Part shown: positions 8,851-18,474 of the stretch, one piece after another
Layout of the letters: every line of letters begins with the position of its first letter
Position numbering within the stretch: the stretch's first letter is position 1
NCBI RefSeq assembly: GCF_030818415.1
Contig: NZ_JAUTAE010000001.1
Coordinates: 3,498,001-3,562,000, forward strand
Direction: 5' to 3'
Source: Sphingomonas sp. SORGH_AS_0950
GTDB lineage: Bacteria; Pseudomonadota; Alphaproteobacteria; Sphingomonadales; Sphingomonadaceae
DNA length: 64,000 nucleotides
Position numbers and translations under genes: made by a program
Notes under the pieces: model-generated
What the model was told of the DNA's origin: nothing
Database searches by the model: none
Seen by the model: only the letters and a program-made list of their open reading frames with translations

Positions 8851-9150
8851 TCAGGCGCCGACCGACACGATCTTCAGGATCGTGTGCTGCTGACGGTGGC
8901 CGTTGCGACGACGATAGTTGTGGCGACGACGCTTCTTGAAGACGATGACCTTGTCGGCCTTCGCCTGTGCGATGATTTCGGCGGCAACGGTGATGCCGTC
9001 GACGGCCTTCAGCTCCGAGCCTTCGCCCGCCAGCAGAACGTCACCCAGCGTCACCGACGCGCCGGCTTCGCCCTCGATCTTCTCGACGACGATCTTATCT
9101 CCGGCGGCGACGCGATACTGCTTGCCGCCCGTGCGCACGACTGCGAACAT
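8851..9150 (-). CDS. rplU: 50S ribosomal protein L21
   Basis: A 99-residue 23S rRNA-binding ribosomal protein. The start [20 protein letters not shown] is the conserved L21 N-terminus, so the ATG at 9150 is preferred over an in-frame one four codons upstream. The C-terminal [16 protein letters not shown] block binds rRNA. It heads the rplU-rpmA operon, and a sigma70-like promoter is visible upstream. Confidence 0.97.
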   Translation of the reverse strand: MFAVVRTGGKQYRVAAGDKIVVEKIEGEAGASVTLGDVLLAGEGSELKAVDGITVAAEIIAQAKADKVIVFKKRRRHNYRRRNGHRQQHTILKIVSVGA

Positions 9151-9212
9151 GGCTCTTATCACTTCCCAAATGCATGGCTCCCGCGCGGGAATGCCCGTCG
9201 GGAAAGAAGGGT

Positions 9213-9241
9213 CAGCTAGGCAAAGGTGGCCCGATTGTCAA
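9213..9241 (-). promoter_or_regulatory. Putative sigma70 promoter of rplU-rpmA
   Basis: On the minus strand TTGACA (9241-9236) is followed after exactly 17 bp by TAGCTG (9218-9213), about 63 bp before the rplU start. The -35 box is consensus and the -10 box is weak, a common shape in alphaproteobacteria. Confidence 0.55.
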
Positions 9242-9311
9242 CCAAGGATTGCAGCTTTTGATGCCGGGTCAGGGGTTCCGCGCACCCCAAATCCCCGATG
9301 CCGCAGCCGAC

Positions 9312-9692
9312 TCAGTGGCGATGTTCGCGCCGTAGCAGATAACGCCCATCGGCATAGCCGGTGAACAGGCCGGGAATCGCGGGATGCTCGATCGGTTCGT
9401 CGCTGTCGTCGTGCAACAGATTCTGCTGGCTGACATAGGCGACATAGCTCGATTCGGCATTCTCCGCGAGCAGGTGATAGAAGGGTTGGTCCTTGGCGGG
9501 CCGGATCTGCTCGGGAATGGCGTCATACCATTCGTCGCTGTTGGCGAAGACGGGGTCGACGTCGAAGATGACGCCGCGAATGTCGAACATGCGGTGGCGC
9601 ACGACATCCCCGATCGCGAAGCGCGCGGTCGCGATCATCGGCGCGTCCACATCCAGGCGCGAGGTCAGGGGCATCATGTCGGTGGCGTCCAT
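9312..9692 (-). CDS. hspQ: HspQ / YccV-like heat-shock protein
   Basis: A 126-residue protein with the HspQ (hemimethylated-DNA-binding YccV) fold signature: ARFAIGDVVRHRMFDIRGVI near residues 22-41, DVDPVFANSDEWYDAIP near 44-60 and KDQPFYHLLAENAESSYVAYVSQQNLL near 67-93. In enterobacteria HspQ modulates the Lon protease and stress responses. I chose the ATG at 9692 (MDATDMMPLT), where the protein becomes family-like; the longer open frame to 10139 runs antisense through tRNA-Ser and cannot be coding throughout. The gene appears to be single. Confidence 0.85.
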   Translation of the reverse strand: MDATDMMPLTSRLDVDAPMIATARFAIGDVVRHRMFDIRGVIFDVDPVFANSDEWYDAIPEQIRPAKDQPFYHLLAENAESSYVAYVSQQNLLHDDSDEPIEHPAIPGLFTGYADGRYLLRREHRH

Positions 9693-9737
9693 ATCGCCCG
9701 ATTTAATGTCTTTATCGCGCCGCACAAGTTTAGGCGC

Positions 9738-9766
9738 TTGCAATGCGCAAAAAGCTGATCTAACAG
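9738..9766 (+). promoter_or_regulatory. Putative promoter of tRNA-Ser
   Basis: TTGCAA at 9738-9743 and TAACAG at 9761-9766 are separated by 17 bp, about 57 bp before the tRNA gene. It is the best sigma70-like pair in the 130 bp between hspQ and the tRNA. Confidence 0.4.
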
Positions 9767-9790
9767 CGCGCCTCCAATCGATCAGCCCCG

Positions 9791-9809
9791 AAGGCCAACC
9801 GGCCTTTTT
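9791..9809 (+). terminator. Terminator-like hairpin in the tRNA leader
   Basis: AAGGCC (9791-9796), loop AACC and GGCCTT (9801-9806) are followed by more Ts, 15 bp before the tRNA-Ser start. It looks like an intrinsic terminator on the plus strand yet lies between the best promoter and the tRNA, so it is either part of tRNA leader processing or the end of another short transcript. Confidence 0.4.
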
Positions 9810-9823
9810 CGGATCGTCCTCGC

Positions 9824-10844
<1,021 letters not shown>

Positions 10845-11846
10845 ATGACGGGGGTGGAGGAAAAAGACGCGGCAGCGACGAAGCCGTCCGCGCTCGCCGA
10901 AGCGATGACTGCGCTTCTGAAGGACCACGCGGGCCTCGGCATCCGACTGAAAGAGGTTCCTTTCGACTGGACGTCTGGGATGCACCGGCTTTCCGGTAGC
11001 TTCCACTACATTACCTTCGCTGATGGCGTTCCTACGGTTCAGGAATTCGTCGAGTACCTTTACGACTGCCTGATCCCGTACTGTCTACCAAAGAGCAAAG
11101 TCCGGGATGCGCTACAGGGGATCGACCCCACTCTCGATTATCACCGCATCATCAGACTTGGCGACGATGCGAAAAGCTTGTTTATTAAAGCAAAAAATCA
11201 ACTCGAGTCCGGCGGAGAGCCGGGAGAGTTAATCCTATACGCTTTGCTGGAATGGGTGCTGAAGGCACCGCGCTTGGTCTCGAAGATGTACCTGAAGACC
11301 AATAACAACATGCCCGTGCACGGCACGGATGGTATCCATCTTGGCTATGACGAAGCCAAGGACCTCCTGACCGTCTATTTTGGCGAATCCAAAATATATC
11401 AAAACTTTTCGTCAGCGGCTGACGCTGCGTTCGCCTCCATGGCCGAGCTCCTGGCGAATACCGGTCAAATCTCTCGTGAAATTGAGATCCTGAACAATCT
11501 GTCTGACATCGACAGCTTGGACTCAGTATTTCGAGCGAAGATCGCGGAGTATATAAACCCATATTCAATGTCGCAGCTAACGCTGCAAAAGCGTATCGTT
11601 CACGCATGCCTGCTTGGCTTCGAATACTCCGCTTACAACCGCATCCTTGCACTCGAACCCAGCAAAGTCGCCTCGGCATTCGAAGAGAAATACAAGAAGA
11701 GGATCGGCAGCGCCTGCCGCGTGATCGAGCGTCACTACGGCAAGCGCTTGCCCATCACCACGAACCTGCATCTCTTCCTTCTGCCGTTCCCGTCTCTGCA
11801 GGTCTTCAGGGCGGCGTTCTATGAGAAGCTCGGAGTGACGGCATGA
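10845..11846 (+). CDS. hamA: HamA, Hachiman anti-phage nuclease subunit (DUF1837)
   Basis: A protein of about 333 residues with the DUF1837 signature. Counting from an alternative TTG at 10830, the region 163-190 reads VHGTDGIHLGYDEAKDL then YFGESKIY, where E186 and K188 form the E-x-K end of a PD-(D/E)xK-like site and D167 a likely metal ligand. In characterised Hachiman systems HamA is the nuclease effector, held inactive by HamB until phage or DNA damage is sensed. It overlaps hamB by 4 bp (ATGA). No start has a well-placed ribosome site: the ATG at 10845 follows AAG, while TTG 10830 and GTG 10854 are alternatives. Base composition is lower in GC than in the core genes. Confidence 0.88.
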   Translation: MTGVEEKDAAATKPSALAEAMTALLKDHAGLGIRLKEVPFDWTSGMHRLSGSFHYITFADGVPTVQEFVEYLYDCLIPYCLPKSKVRDALQGIDPTLDYHRIIRLGDDAKSLFIKAKNQLESGGEPGELILYALLEWVLKAPRLVSKMYLKTNNNMPVHGTDGIHLGYDEAKDLLTVYFGESKIYQNFSSAADAAFASMAELLANTGQISREIEILNNLSDIDSLDSVFRAKIAEYINPYSMSQLTLQKRIVHACLLGFEYSAYNRILALEPSKVASAFEEKYKKRIGSACRVIERHYGKRLPITTNLHLFLLPFPSLQVFRAAFYEKLGVTA

Positions 11847-14407
11847 GCTTTGTGGACGGGCTTTGTGAAACGATTAGCGGCGATCCACGCTTTGTGGCCG
11901 ACTATGAGGCCATACTGCGTCAATCAATTATGGGCGGCGCGGGCTTTGCTGACGGTCACGCGCTTGAAGAGGAAGTCTTGCGGCGGCTCCTTCAAAGCGC
12001 CACAATATTTGCGCAATCTGAGGAAGCAGAATGGCGGCAGCTTGCCTACCGCATCAGCGTCGGATCGCTGGCTTATAGCGACACTCTCGCTGGGATCAGG
12101 AGTGCGTCGAGACTTATCTTGGCGCGCCTTGGAAACTATCCCGCGATTAAATTCGCATTCAAGGGCGAGACGGAGCCGCGGACGCTCACTGAAGGGGTTT
12201 TTTACGAGATCCTCGGCCGTCAGCTGGACAATACCGTCCGCATCGGCGAGCGCAGCGCCGTCCTTACCGACATGCAGCGGGCGGTTTGGGATGCCTTGGC
12301 ATCTGGCTCCTCGCTGGCGCTTTCGGCACCCACCTCAGCCGGCAAGTCGTTCGTGTTCCTGGCGTATATTGAACAGCTTAAGCGAATGCGTCCGAACGCC
12401 AACCTGGTCTATCTTGTGCCGAGCCGCGCGCTGATCAGCCAAGTTGCCACGGATTTGCGCTCGGCAAGCCTCGATAAGGCGTTTGATGTTACGACGGTGC
12501 CGATACCTGCAGCGCCAACTGTTTTAGGTACGCCGATCTATGTGCTCACGCCGGAACGGCTTCAGGTGCTGTTTCATACGGCTCCTGGACTCAAGTTCGA
12601 CGTCGCCATCGTAGATGAGGCGCATCTTATCGGCGAGGGCTCCCGGGGAGTGGTCCTGCACTCAGTTTTGCAGGACCTTCAGCGCCGACACCCCGAGGTG
12701 CAGTTCCTGTTCTCGTCTCCGCAAGTTCGGGATCCGGCCGTCTTCGGCACGGTGGTCGGCCGCGAGGGCGTCAAGGTGGTCAAGACTAAAGACTCCCCCG
12801 TCGCCCAGAACATAATCCTACTGAACCGCAGAGCTGGCGACGATAAGAAGATCGAAATGCTGCTGTGGCGGGACGGCAATAAGACGCCGCTTGCCGAGAT
12901 TGATGCCGCGATCCCGATCTACAACTCTCATGATGGCCTCGTGTATCTGAGCTGGGCTCTTGGAAACGTATCCCAAAGCCTCGTCTACGCTGTCGGTCCT
13001 GCGGCATGCGAGGATATTGCCTTTAAGATAAAAGAGTTATCGCGAGACCCGGCGGTCGCTGAACTGGTGCTTTCCTCCGGACCTGATGAGCGATCGGTGC
13101 AGGTTCGCAAGGAGCTGACTGCCTTTGCGAAAGAGGCGGTCCATCCGAGCTACGTGCTTGCTGAAACGGTGGAGGGCGGCGTCGGCTTCCACTACGGTCG
13201 CATTCCTCCGCTGCTGAGGAACGCGGTTGAAAGTGCCTTTGCTGACGGGCATCTCAACTACATCGTCTGTACAAGCACGCTGCTGCAAGGCGTCAATCTG
13301 CCCGCGCGCAACGTGTTCATGCAGAACCCCCATAAGGGGGAAGAGAACCCGATTGAGCCCGTCGATTTTTGGAACCTTGCGGGGCGTGCCGGCCGCCTTG
13401 GCAAGGACTTCCAGGGGAATGTCTTTCTCGTTGACTACGACGAATGGGATTCGAGTCCGCTCTCAGGACCGAAGGACGAGCCCATCAAGCCATCGCTTGA
13501 GGTCGCCCTGACCGACACATCGGCCGAGTTGCTGGAGTATATTGCGGCGACGGACCGTCCATCAGGTGAGTCTCCGCATCTGGAGGCCGCCTTCTCAAAG
13601 CTCCTACGCGACCATCGGCAAGGGCAACTTGACGACACCTTTGACCGCGTCAGCGGATTGTCGCCGCAGACACGGGCGAGCATCACCTCCGCCCTGGCCA
13701 TCGCTGACAATCAGATCGGCTTGAAAGTTGAAACGCTGGCGGCGAGCCCGCAGATTTCGGGCTACCGGCAGCAAGAACTCTACGATTACATGATCGAGAA
13801 GATCGGGAAAAAGGGTCCCGACTATCTGATCCCTCTGCATCCGAGCGCTGGGTGGAAGGATGCGCTCGACAAGTTGCGACCAGTTTTTGCCCGCGTGCAT
13901 AAATATCTTGAACTGAAGAGCGGTCAGCATCATCGCTACTGGGCTCCTCTGGCTCTTCGTTGGATGCGCGGTGAGCCGCTGCCGATGATCATCGAGGAGG
14001 CAATCAGGTACCATAAAAGCCAGGGAAAGAACCGGTCCAGCCGGACGGTCATCCGAGAGGTGCTGACGGATGTGGAAAGCAGTCTCCGGTTCAAATACGT
14101 GAATATGCTGGGCTGCTACGGAGCTGTGCTGAAAGAGGCCCTGATCGCAACCGGGCACGCTTCTCACATCGTGAGGATACCGTCCCTCACTCTGTATCTG
14201 GAGCTTGGAGCAGCATCGCAAACGATGATCCAGTTTATCGGCCTCGGCCTCTCTCGCCACACGGCGCACATCCTGTCCGGTCTGACGATCAACAGAGATA
14301 TGGATTTAGGAGCAGCACGACGCTTCCTCTCCCAGCTAACACCCGAGACCGCAGGGCTATCGCCGTACGTGGCTGGTGAACTTAGACGAGTGCTTCAAAA
14401 TGTGTGA
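11843..14407 (+). CDS. hamB: HamB, Hachiman superfamily 2 helicase
   Basis: An 854-residue DExH-box helicase. Walker A is APTSAGKS at 162-169, motif Ia VPSRALISQ at 192-200, Walker B DEAH at 258-261, motif III near 291 (SSPQ), and in the second RecA lobe GVNLPARN at 483-490 and motif VI NLAGRAGRLG at 511-520, close to the Ski2/Hel308-like helicases. The remaining 330 C-terminal residues are mostly helical and unannotated. Together with the overlapping hamA this is the two-gene arrangement that defines Hachiman, in which HamB is the DNA-sensing ATPase. No second defence partner is required. The frame is intact, so the system may be functional. Confidence 0.9.
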   Translation: MSFVDGLCETISGDPRFVADYEAILRQSIMGGAGFADGHALEEEVLRRLLQSATIFAQSEEAEWRQLAYRISVGSLAYSDTLAGIRSASRLILARLGNYPAIKFAFKGETEPRTLTEGVFYEILGRQLDNTVRIGERSAVLTDMQRAVWDALASGSSLALSAPTSAGKSFVFLAYIEQLKRMRPNANLVYLVPSRALISQVATDLRSASLDKAFDVTTVPIPAAPTVLGTPIYVLTPERLQVLFHTAPGLKFDVAIVDEAHLIGEGSRGVVLHSVLQDLQRRHPEVQFLFSSPQVRDPAVFGTVVGREGVKVVKTKDSPVAQNIILLNRRAGDDKKIEMLLWRDGNKTPLAEIDAAIPIYNSHDGLVYLSWALGNVSQSLVYAVGPAACEDIAFKIKELSRDPAVAELVLSSGPDERSVQVRKELTAFAKEAVHPSYVLAETVEGGVGFHYGRIPPLLRNAVESAFADGHLNYIVCTSTLLQGVNLPARNVFMQNPHKGEENPIEPVDFWNLAGRAGRLGKDFQGNVFLVDYDEWDSSPLSGPKDEPIKPSLEVALTDTSAELLEYIAATDRPSGESPHLEAAFSKLLRDHRQGQLDDTFDRVSGLSPQTRASITSALAIADNQIGLKVETLAASPQISGYRQQELYDYMIEKIGKKGPDYLIPLHPSAGWKDALDKLRPVFARVHKYLELKSGQHHRYWAPLALRWMRGEPLPMIIEEAIRYHKSQGKNRSSRTVIREVLTDVESSLRFKYVNMLGCYGAVLKEALIATGHASHIVRIPSLTLYLELGAASQTMIQFIGLGLSRHTAHILSGLTINRDMDLGAARRFLSQLTPETAGLSPYVAGELRRVLQNV

Positions 14408-15063
14408 ACACGCGCTTTAATTGAGGCGGAGCTTGGGAAAGAAGTTATGGGGGAACTAGTTCGCCTGCCAGCGGCGGTGCAGCTGTAGGGTCACGCCGCG
14501 GCGAACGCACACTCCTGCGGCTGAGATGGCTTACTACCCGCATGGGGCGGATCGCATCCATTCTGTACCCGCAGCGCTTGCCTCGATGCTGGAAACGCTC
14601 GTAGCCAGTTCGCCCGAGCTGGCCGACGATCTGGGCTATCGCAAACTGCTTGGCTGGGCACGGCGACCCGCGGCACCCTGAGCACACCAGGCAGCTCCAA
14701 GCTCGGATACCGGCAAGGGGCCTTATCGCCTAGCGTCCGCTAACCTCTCAAATCAGGCAAATTCGACCGTTTTGGGCGGTTCCAACAAGGGTTGGTACCT
14801 AAATGAACGAGCGGCCGGAGTCGGTGGGCGGACCGGGGACCCAACACGACTGCTTCTGGGTCGTCGAGCTGCTCCTCGTTTTGCCGAACTTGGTCTTGAA
14901 TAGCTCGACGATTGCCCAAGCTTCTCCTTGGCGGGTGATCTTTGGCGATTGCCTCCCGGAAATCGGCGATCGCCATAGGCGGCATCTCGAAGGATCCGAC
15001 AAATTGCCAATGGGGCGGCATCTTGAGCATCGTGGATCGCTATACATGCGCGGCGGCGCTTCC
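14408..15063. other. Intergenic region after hamB
   Basis: About 650 bp. A small plus-strand frame at 14526-14681 (MAYYPHGADRIHS start, 51 residues) has coding-like third positions but matches nothing that I recognise and may be a gene remnant. One copy of the dispersed repeat lies at 14803-14865. The minus-strand open frames between 14740 and 15180 overlap the repeat and look non-coding. Confidence 0.35.
14803..14865 (+). repeat. Dispersed intergenic repeat, copy 1
   Basis: Begins ATGAACGAGCGGCCGGAGT and ends with TGCTTCTGGGTCGTC, matching the two-part consensus ATGAACGAACGGCAGAA ... GAATGACCGCAACTGGGTC seen throughout the accessory half of the window. Confidence 0.6.
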
Positions 15064-16407
15064 TCATCTCGGCAGGTTTCCCGGAACGACAGCTTCCGCG
15101 ACCCGAAGGTCGAACACCGCAAGATCGTTCGGCGCGACGACGCCGGCGGCGTCGGACCATTCGACACCGCTTTGATCACGCTCGGGGCTGATATCGCGCG
15201 GCAAGCCGATCAGCATCGCCGGCTCGCCGAACGAGCGCGCCCGTTCCTGCGCGATCTGGAGGGTTTCGAAGTCGCGTTTGGTCCTAATCGGCCGCACCCC
15301 CAGGCGGGTGACTAGCGCTGTGAGAAATGCTCCTTGGAACGGTGCCGCCTCCGGCGGGCGCGGCTCAAGAATCGACGGGCCGACGAGCGCGGCTGAAGCC
15401 GCTAGTTCTATCATTGGGCGGGCCGGGCGTCGGTCGGGCGGCGGTGCCGGAAGGTCAAGCTGTGGCGATACATCCCCCCCTTCCCGCTCACGCTCGTCCC
15501 TGAACTGACGTTCGCTAGAAGGAAATTCTTCGGGAGCATGGTCGACCTTGACGGTTAAGCCCTCCTCTAGCGGGAGTTCGCGCGGGTCGGGCGGCGGGAC
15601 CGGTCGCTCAGGAGAGGGACCTGGCGTGGCCCTGACCTCAACCGTCTGATCTTCCTTTGCCGCACGAAGGATCGCGTCGGCGTTATCGACGCCGAAACCG
15701 ACCGCGATGCTGTCCAGCCAAGCGCGCGTAATCACGCGTTGATGGTGCTCGGCCTCGTCGGGCGAGAAAGGTGCTTGCTCGACCGGAGGATCCCATAGGA
15801 TGGTCACCGGCGTATGAGACCGTGTGTCCGTTGACCAGAGCGTCGCCGCCACCCACTCGTCTGGCCGATAACTCCGGCCAGCGACCGTGCTGGACACACG
15901 CCCAAACTGCTCCTTGCCCTTTCTGATGCAGCTAGGTGGGTCCCCGGTCAGGAAGTCCGTTCCCGACAAGCTACCTTTCGCCTCGCAGAGCACGAATTTG
16001 CGACGGCGTCGGTCCCAAGCAAGCCAATCTGGGATATCGCCATCGGAGGAGCGGGACACAGTGATAGAATGCGGTAGAGCGATGCCATTCCGGGTGAGCG
16101 AATTGAACCGGGTCAGGCCCAGATGGTGAGTTAGCAGCGCCCGGGCAACGAACCTCCCGTACAGCCCTGAATACGAGCGGCGCAGTTCGGTGCTAACCGC
16201 GAGGTCATCGGCCCATCGCAGATTGTGCAGGTCGATGGCGCTCAGATGGCTTTGGAACAAGGTGAGCCAAGCAGGAACCATAGCTCCACCCTGCAACGTC
16301 TCTTCCGCAGCGGCGCGCGCGATCCACCATAACGAGATCGGAGCCGTGCCGATCGCCTCCGTACCCGTGCTATCGACCACCCGATGCGTCGCCCAGCGAT
16401 ACGGCAT
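15064..16407 (-). CDS. Unknown protein with a PD-(D/E)xK nuclease-like motif
   Basis: A 447-residue protein I cannot assign to a family. Residues 124-145 contain P126-D127, then fifteen residues later E142-A-K144, in the setting DIPDWLAWD ... FVLCEAKGS. That spacing and the beta-strand character before EAK are the classic PD-(D/E)xK nuclease core. The region of about 265-350 is rich in proline and charge and probably disordered, and the last 80 residues form a second small domain. It lies on the opposite strand to hamAB, separated by 650 bp, in an island of nuclease-like genes. A DNA-targeting defence effector is plausible but is inference; McrBC- or restriction-type partners are absent. Confidence 0.6.
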   Translation of the reverse strand: MPYRWATHRVVDSTGTEAIGTAPISLWWIARAAAEETLQGGAMVPAWLTLFQSHLSAIDLHNLRWADDLAVSTELRRSYSGLYGRFVARALLTHHLGLTRFNSLTRNGIALPHSITVSRSSDGDIPDWLAWDRRRRKFVLCEAKGSLSGTDFLTGDPPSCIRKGKEQFGRVSSTVAGRSYRPDEWVAATLWSTDTRSHTPVTILWDPPVEQAPFSPDEAEHHQRVITRAWLDSIAVGFGVDNADAILRAAKEDQTVEVRATPGPSPERPVPPPDPRELPLEEGLTVKVDHAPEEFPSSERQFRDEREREGGDVSPQLDLPAPPPDRRPARPMIELAASAALVGPSILEPRPPEAAPFQGAFLTALVTRLGVRPIRTKRDFETLQIAQERARSFGEPAMLIGLPRDISPERDQSGVEWSDAAGVVAPNDLAVFDLRVAEAVVPGNLPR

Positions 16408-16528
16408 ATCTGCTCCCTATTCTGACCCTTCGGCCTGTTGCGCCTATGTTATGATGGACCTGGAACGGGGCGAGCAAGAGCGGTAGAAGCGGGCTGCACC
16501 ACGGTATGGTGGACGGGTCGCCTCTTCG

Positions 16529-17212
16529 ATGAAGTGCTATTTCCAAGACTGCGTCAATGATCACAGCTCGAAGGAGCATGTGCCGCCGAAAAGTTTTTTC
16601 CCGGAAGACCAGCGTGTCCAGCTTCTGACGGTGCCGTCGTGCGACAAGCACAACACAGCCAAAAGCAACGATGACCTTTACGCGTTGACTCATATCGCGA
16701 TGGCCAGTTCGCCAGCGAACCGCTCGCGGGAGGTTTGGCTGAAGCGCATCGCGCCCCAACTCGAGCACAATAACCGGGCGTTCGCCAAAACAGTATTGAA
16801 GGACTCGGGCGTGGTAGACGGTCAACGACGTTACATCGTCGACCGGAAACGAATGGACGGATTTTTCGACGCGGTATGCTGTGGCTTGATCTACAAGCTG
16901 AAGCGCCACTCGCTCCCGTCCGGTTATAAGCAGAATCATATCTATCACAATTTTATGATCAATCACGAAATTGATCGCACGGTCGCGGACACTATCGATG
17001 AGTTCTACCGGGACCCGCCGTTAGCTCTTTTCGAGTTTGGCACTCCGGATCTACGTAACACTCAGATTTACCGGGCGTCGATCTTTGGAGAGCCCGATGC
17101 GTGGAAGAACATTTCGGTCGTGCATACCTTTTACGGGGTTTTTAAGGTCACTACGCTGCTGACCATAGAACATGCCGGCACCCTCGAGGGCTGGACGCCC
17201 TATCGGTCGTAA
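16529..17212 (+). CDS. HNH-like protein of unknown function
   Basis: A 227-residue protein. The first 50 residues resemble a zinc-stabilised HNH fold: C3 and C8 (CYFQDC), S-x-EHVPPKSFFP with the histidine at 17, then TVPSCDKHNTAKSNDD with C38, H41 and N42. The rest, including GFFDAVCCGLIYKLKRHSLP, is unassigned. Many HNH proteins of this sort are nucleases of mobile-element or defence loci. It is divergent from the PD-(D/E)xK-like gene with about 120 bp between the two starts, so the two may share a regulatory region. No strong ribosome-binding site precedes the ATG. Confidence 0.6.
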   Translation: MKCYFQDCVNDHSSKEHVPPKSFFPEDQRVQLLTVPSCDKHNTAKSNDDLYALTHIAMASSPANRSREVWLKRIAPQLEHNNRAFAKTVLKDSGVVDGQRRYIVDRKRMDGFFDAVCCGLIYKLKRHSLPSGYKQNHIYHNFMINHEIDRTVADTIDEFYRDPPLALFEFGTPDLRNTQIYRASIFGEPDAWKNISVVHTFYGVFKVTTLLTIEHAGTLEGWTPYRS

Positions 17213-17372
17213 ATCGATCCGCGGCCTGACCCGCCGCTGCGCGGCTGCGGTGGACCTGCGATGGGCCGCGCGCATACCCGCCCATTTTTCAGGGGAAGCG
17301 TCCGATTGCGCCCATTTTTACGGTGAAAACTGCTGCTCAGGCCGACTATGGACAGATATGAGACCGCCCTGA

Positions 17373-17431
17373 ATGAACGTCGGAAATTGGGAAGTGGAAG
17401 GGGCACATTGAACGGCCGAATATGGGTCTTC
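17373..17431 (+). repeat. Dispersed intergenic repeat, copy 2
   Basis: ATGAACGTCGGAAATTGGG ... TTGAACGGCCGAATATGGGTC, the two conserved halves of the family, in the 350-bp gap between the HNH-like gene and the next cassette. Nothing else is recognisable in that gap. Confidence 0.7.
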
Positions 17432-17562
17432 GGGAGCTTTAGGACGGAACGGCAGTGACTGCCTTGCCGCGTTCGGAAGCGGTGCACCGGCAGTCACGCC
17501 CCGCCGCAAGCGACTTGTAAAGGTAGAGCCTCGGGCATCGCTTCAGGTCGAAGCAATATGGT

Positions 17563-18474
17563 ATGCCATCCACCATGCCGTCGGACATCATCAGCCTCTA
17601 TTCCGCGTCCGCTGTCACGCCCGAGATGCAACAATTTGCTGACGAGGTCGGGGCGCTCGATAATCCGGGAGTAACTAGGCTCTACCTCGACGTACGTCGT
17701 GAGTTTCGCGAGACGCTGAAGCGTTGCAAGCGGATCTCGCGTGGATCGGGCGGGATCGTCTCCACGGGCAACAGGATGTTCTGGGGCTCCGTCCTGTTCA
17801 CGCGCATCGTGGTCACCGCGAAGAGCATGGACAGAATGTTGCCCGATCCGAAGCCTGGCGAGCACTGGGACTTCAGCGCCGCCGCTTCGCTGGCGCGCAA
17901 CCTCTTCGAGGCCTGCCTCGTCCACCACTGGCTATGCGCCGCAGGACTTGACGAGGACGAGCGCGCCGCCCGTTTCATTTTGTTTCACCTACACGACCAC
18001 GGTTCTCGAATGCGCTTGCTCCCGGATGAGGACTTCGATCCGGAGGTGCTCGAAGACCTTACCCGACGCTTTGACTCGAACCCGGTGCTGTCGACCTGGG
18101 ACGAGAAGCGCCGGCGGGTGGCGCTTCGGGGCGAGCGCACGCCATTCATTCAGGACGACGTGCTGGCGGAGATGGGGTTCGACCCGGTCGCGTTCAGGAT
18201 GACCTACCGGTTCTTCTCGCAGCACACGCACACCGGCCCGATCTCTTTCTACAGGATGCTGGAGCATGATCGCGGGACGGGTGTCGAGACCCGGCACGAA
18301 AAGCGATACATGCTGATCGCGATGGGCTTCGCGATCGACTTTTTAGGCCTCGCCGCGGCGACCCAGCTGGATATAGTTCCCGACGCGGAGACGCGGCCGC
18401 CGTTCCTCACGGACGCGCAGGTCCGGGCAAACGTCGAGCGAGAGCAGGGGCGTACGTCCCGCAGGGGTCGATGA
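17563..18474 (+). CDS. DUF5677-like protein of unknown function
   Basis: A 303-residue soluble, helix-rich protein. Two blocks recur in a second gene of this window: RNLFEACLVHHWLC at about 112-125, followed by RFILFHLHDHGSRM, and YRFFSQHTHTGPISFYRM at about 217-234. These resemble the DUF5677 family (R-x3-E, then a His-rich S-x-H-x-H block), whose function is unknown. The paired histidines could bind metal or form an active site. The stop overlaps the start of the next gene by 4 bp, so the two form a cassette. An alternative ATG at 17575 is possible. Confidence 0.6.
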   Translation: MPSTMPSDIISLYSASAVTPEMQQFADEVGALDNPGVTRLYLDVRREFRETLKRCKRISRGSGGIVSTGNRMFWGSVLFTRIVVTAKSMDRMLPDPKPGEHWDFSAAASLARNLFEACLVHHWLCAAGLDEDERAARFILFHLHDHGSRMRLLPDEDFDPEVLEDLTRRFDSNPVLSTWDEKRRRVALRGERTPFIQDDVLAEMGFDPVAFRMTYRFFSQHTHTGPISFYRMLEHDRGTGVETRHEKRYMLIAMGFAIDFLGLAAATQLDIVPDAETRPPFLTDAQVRANVEREQGRTSRRGR

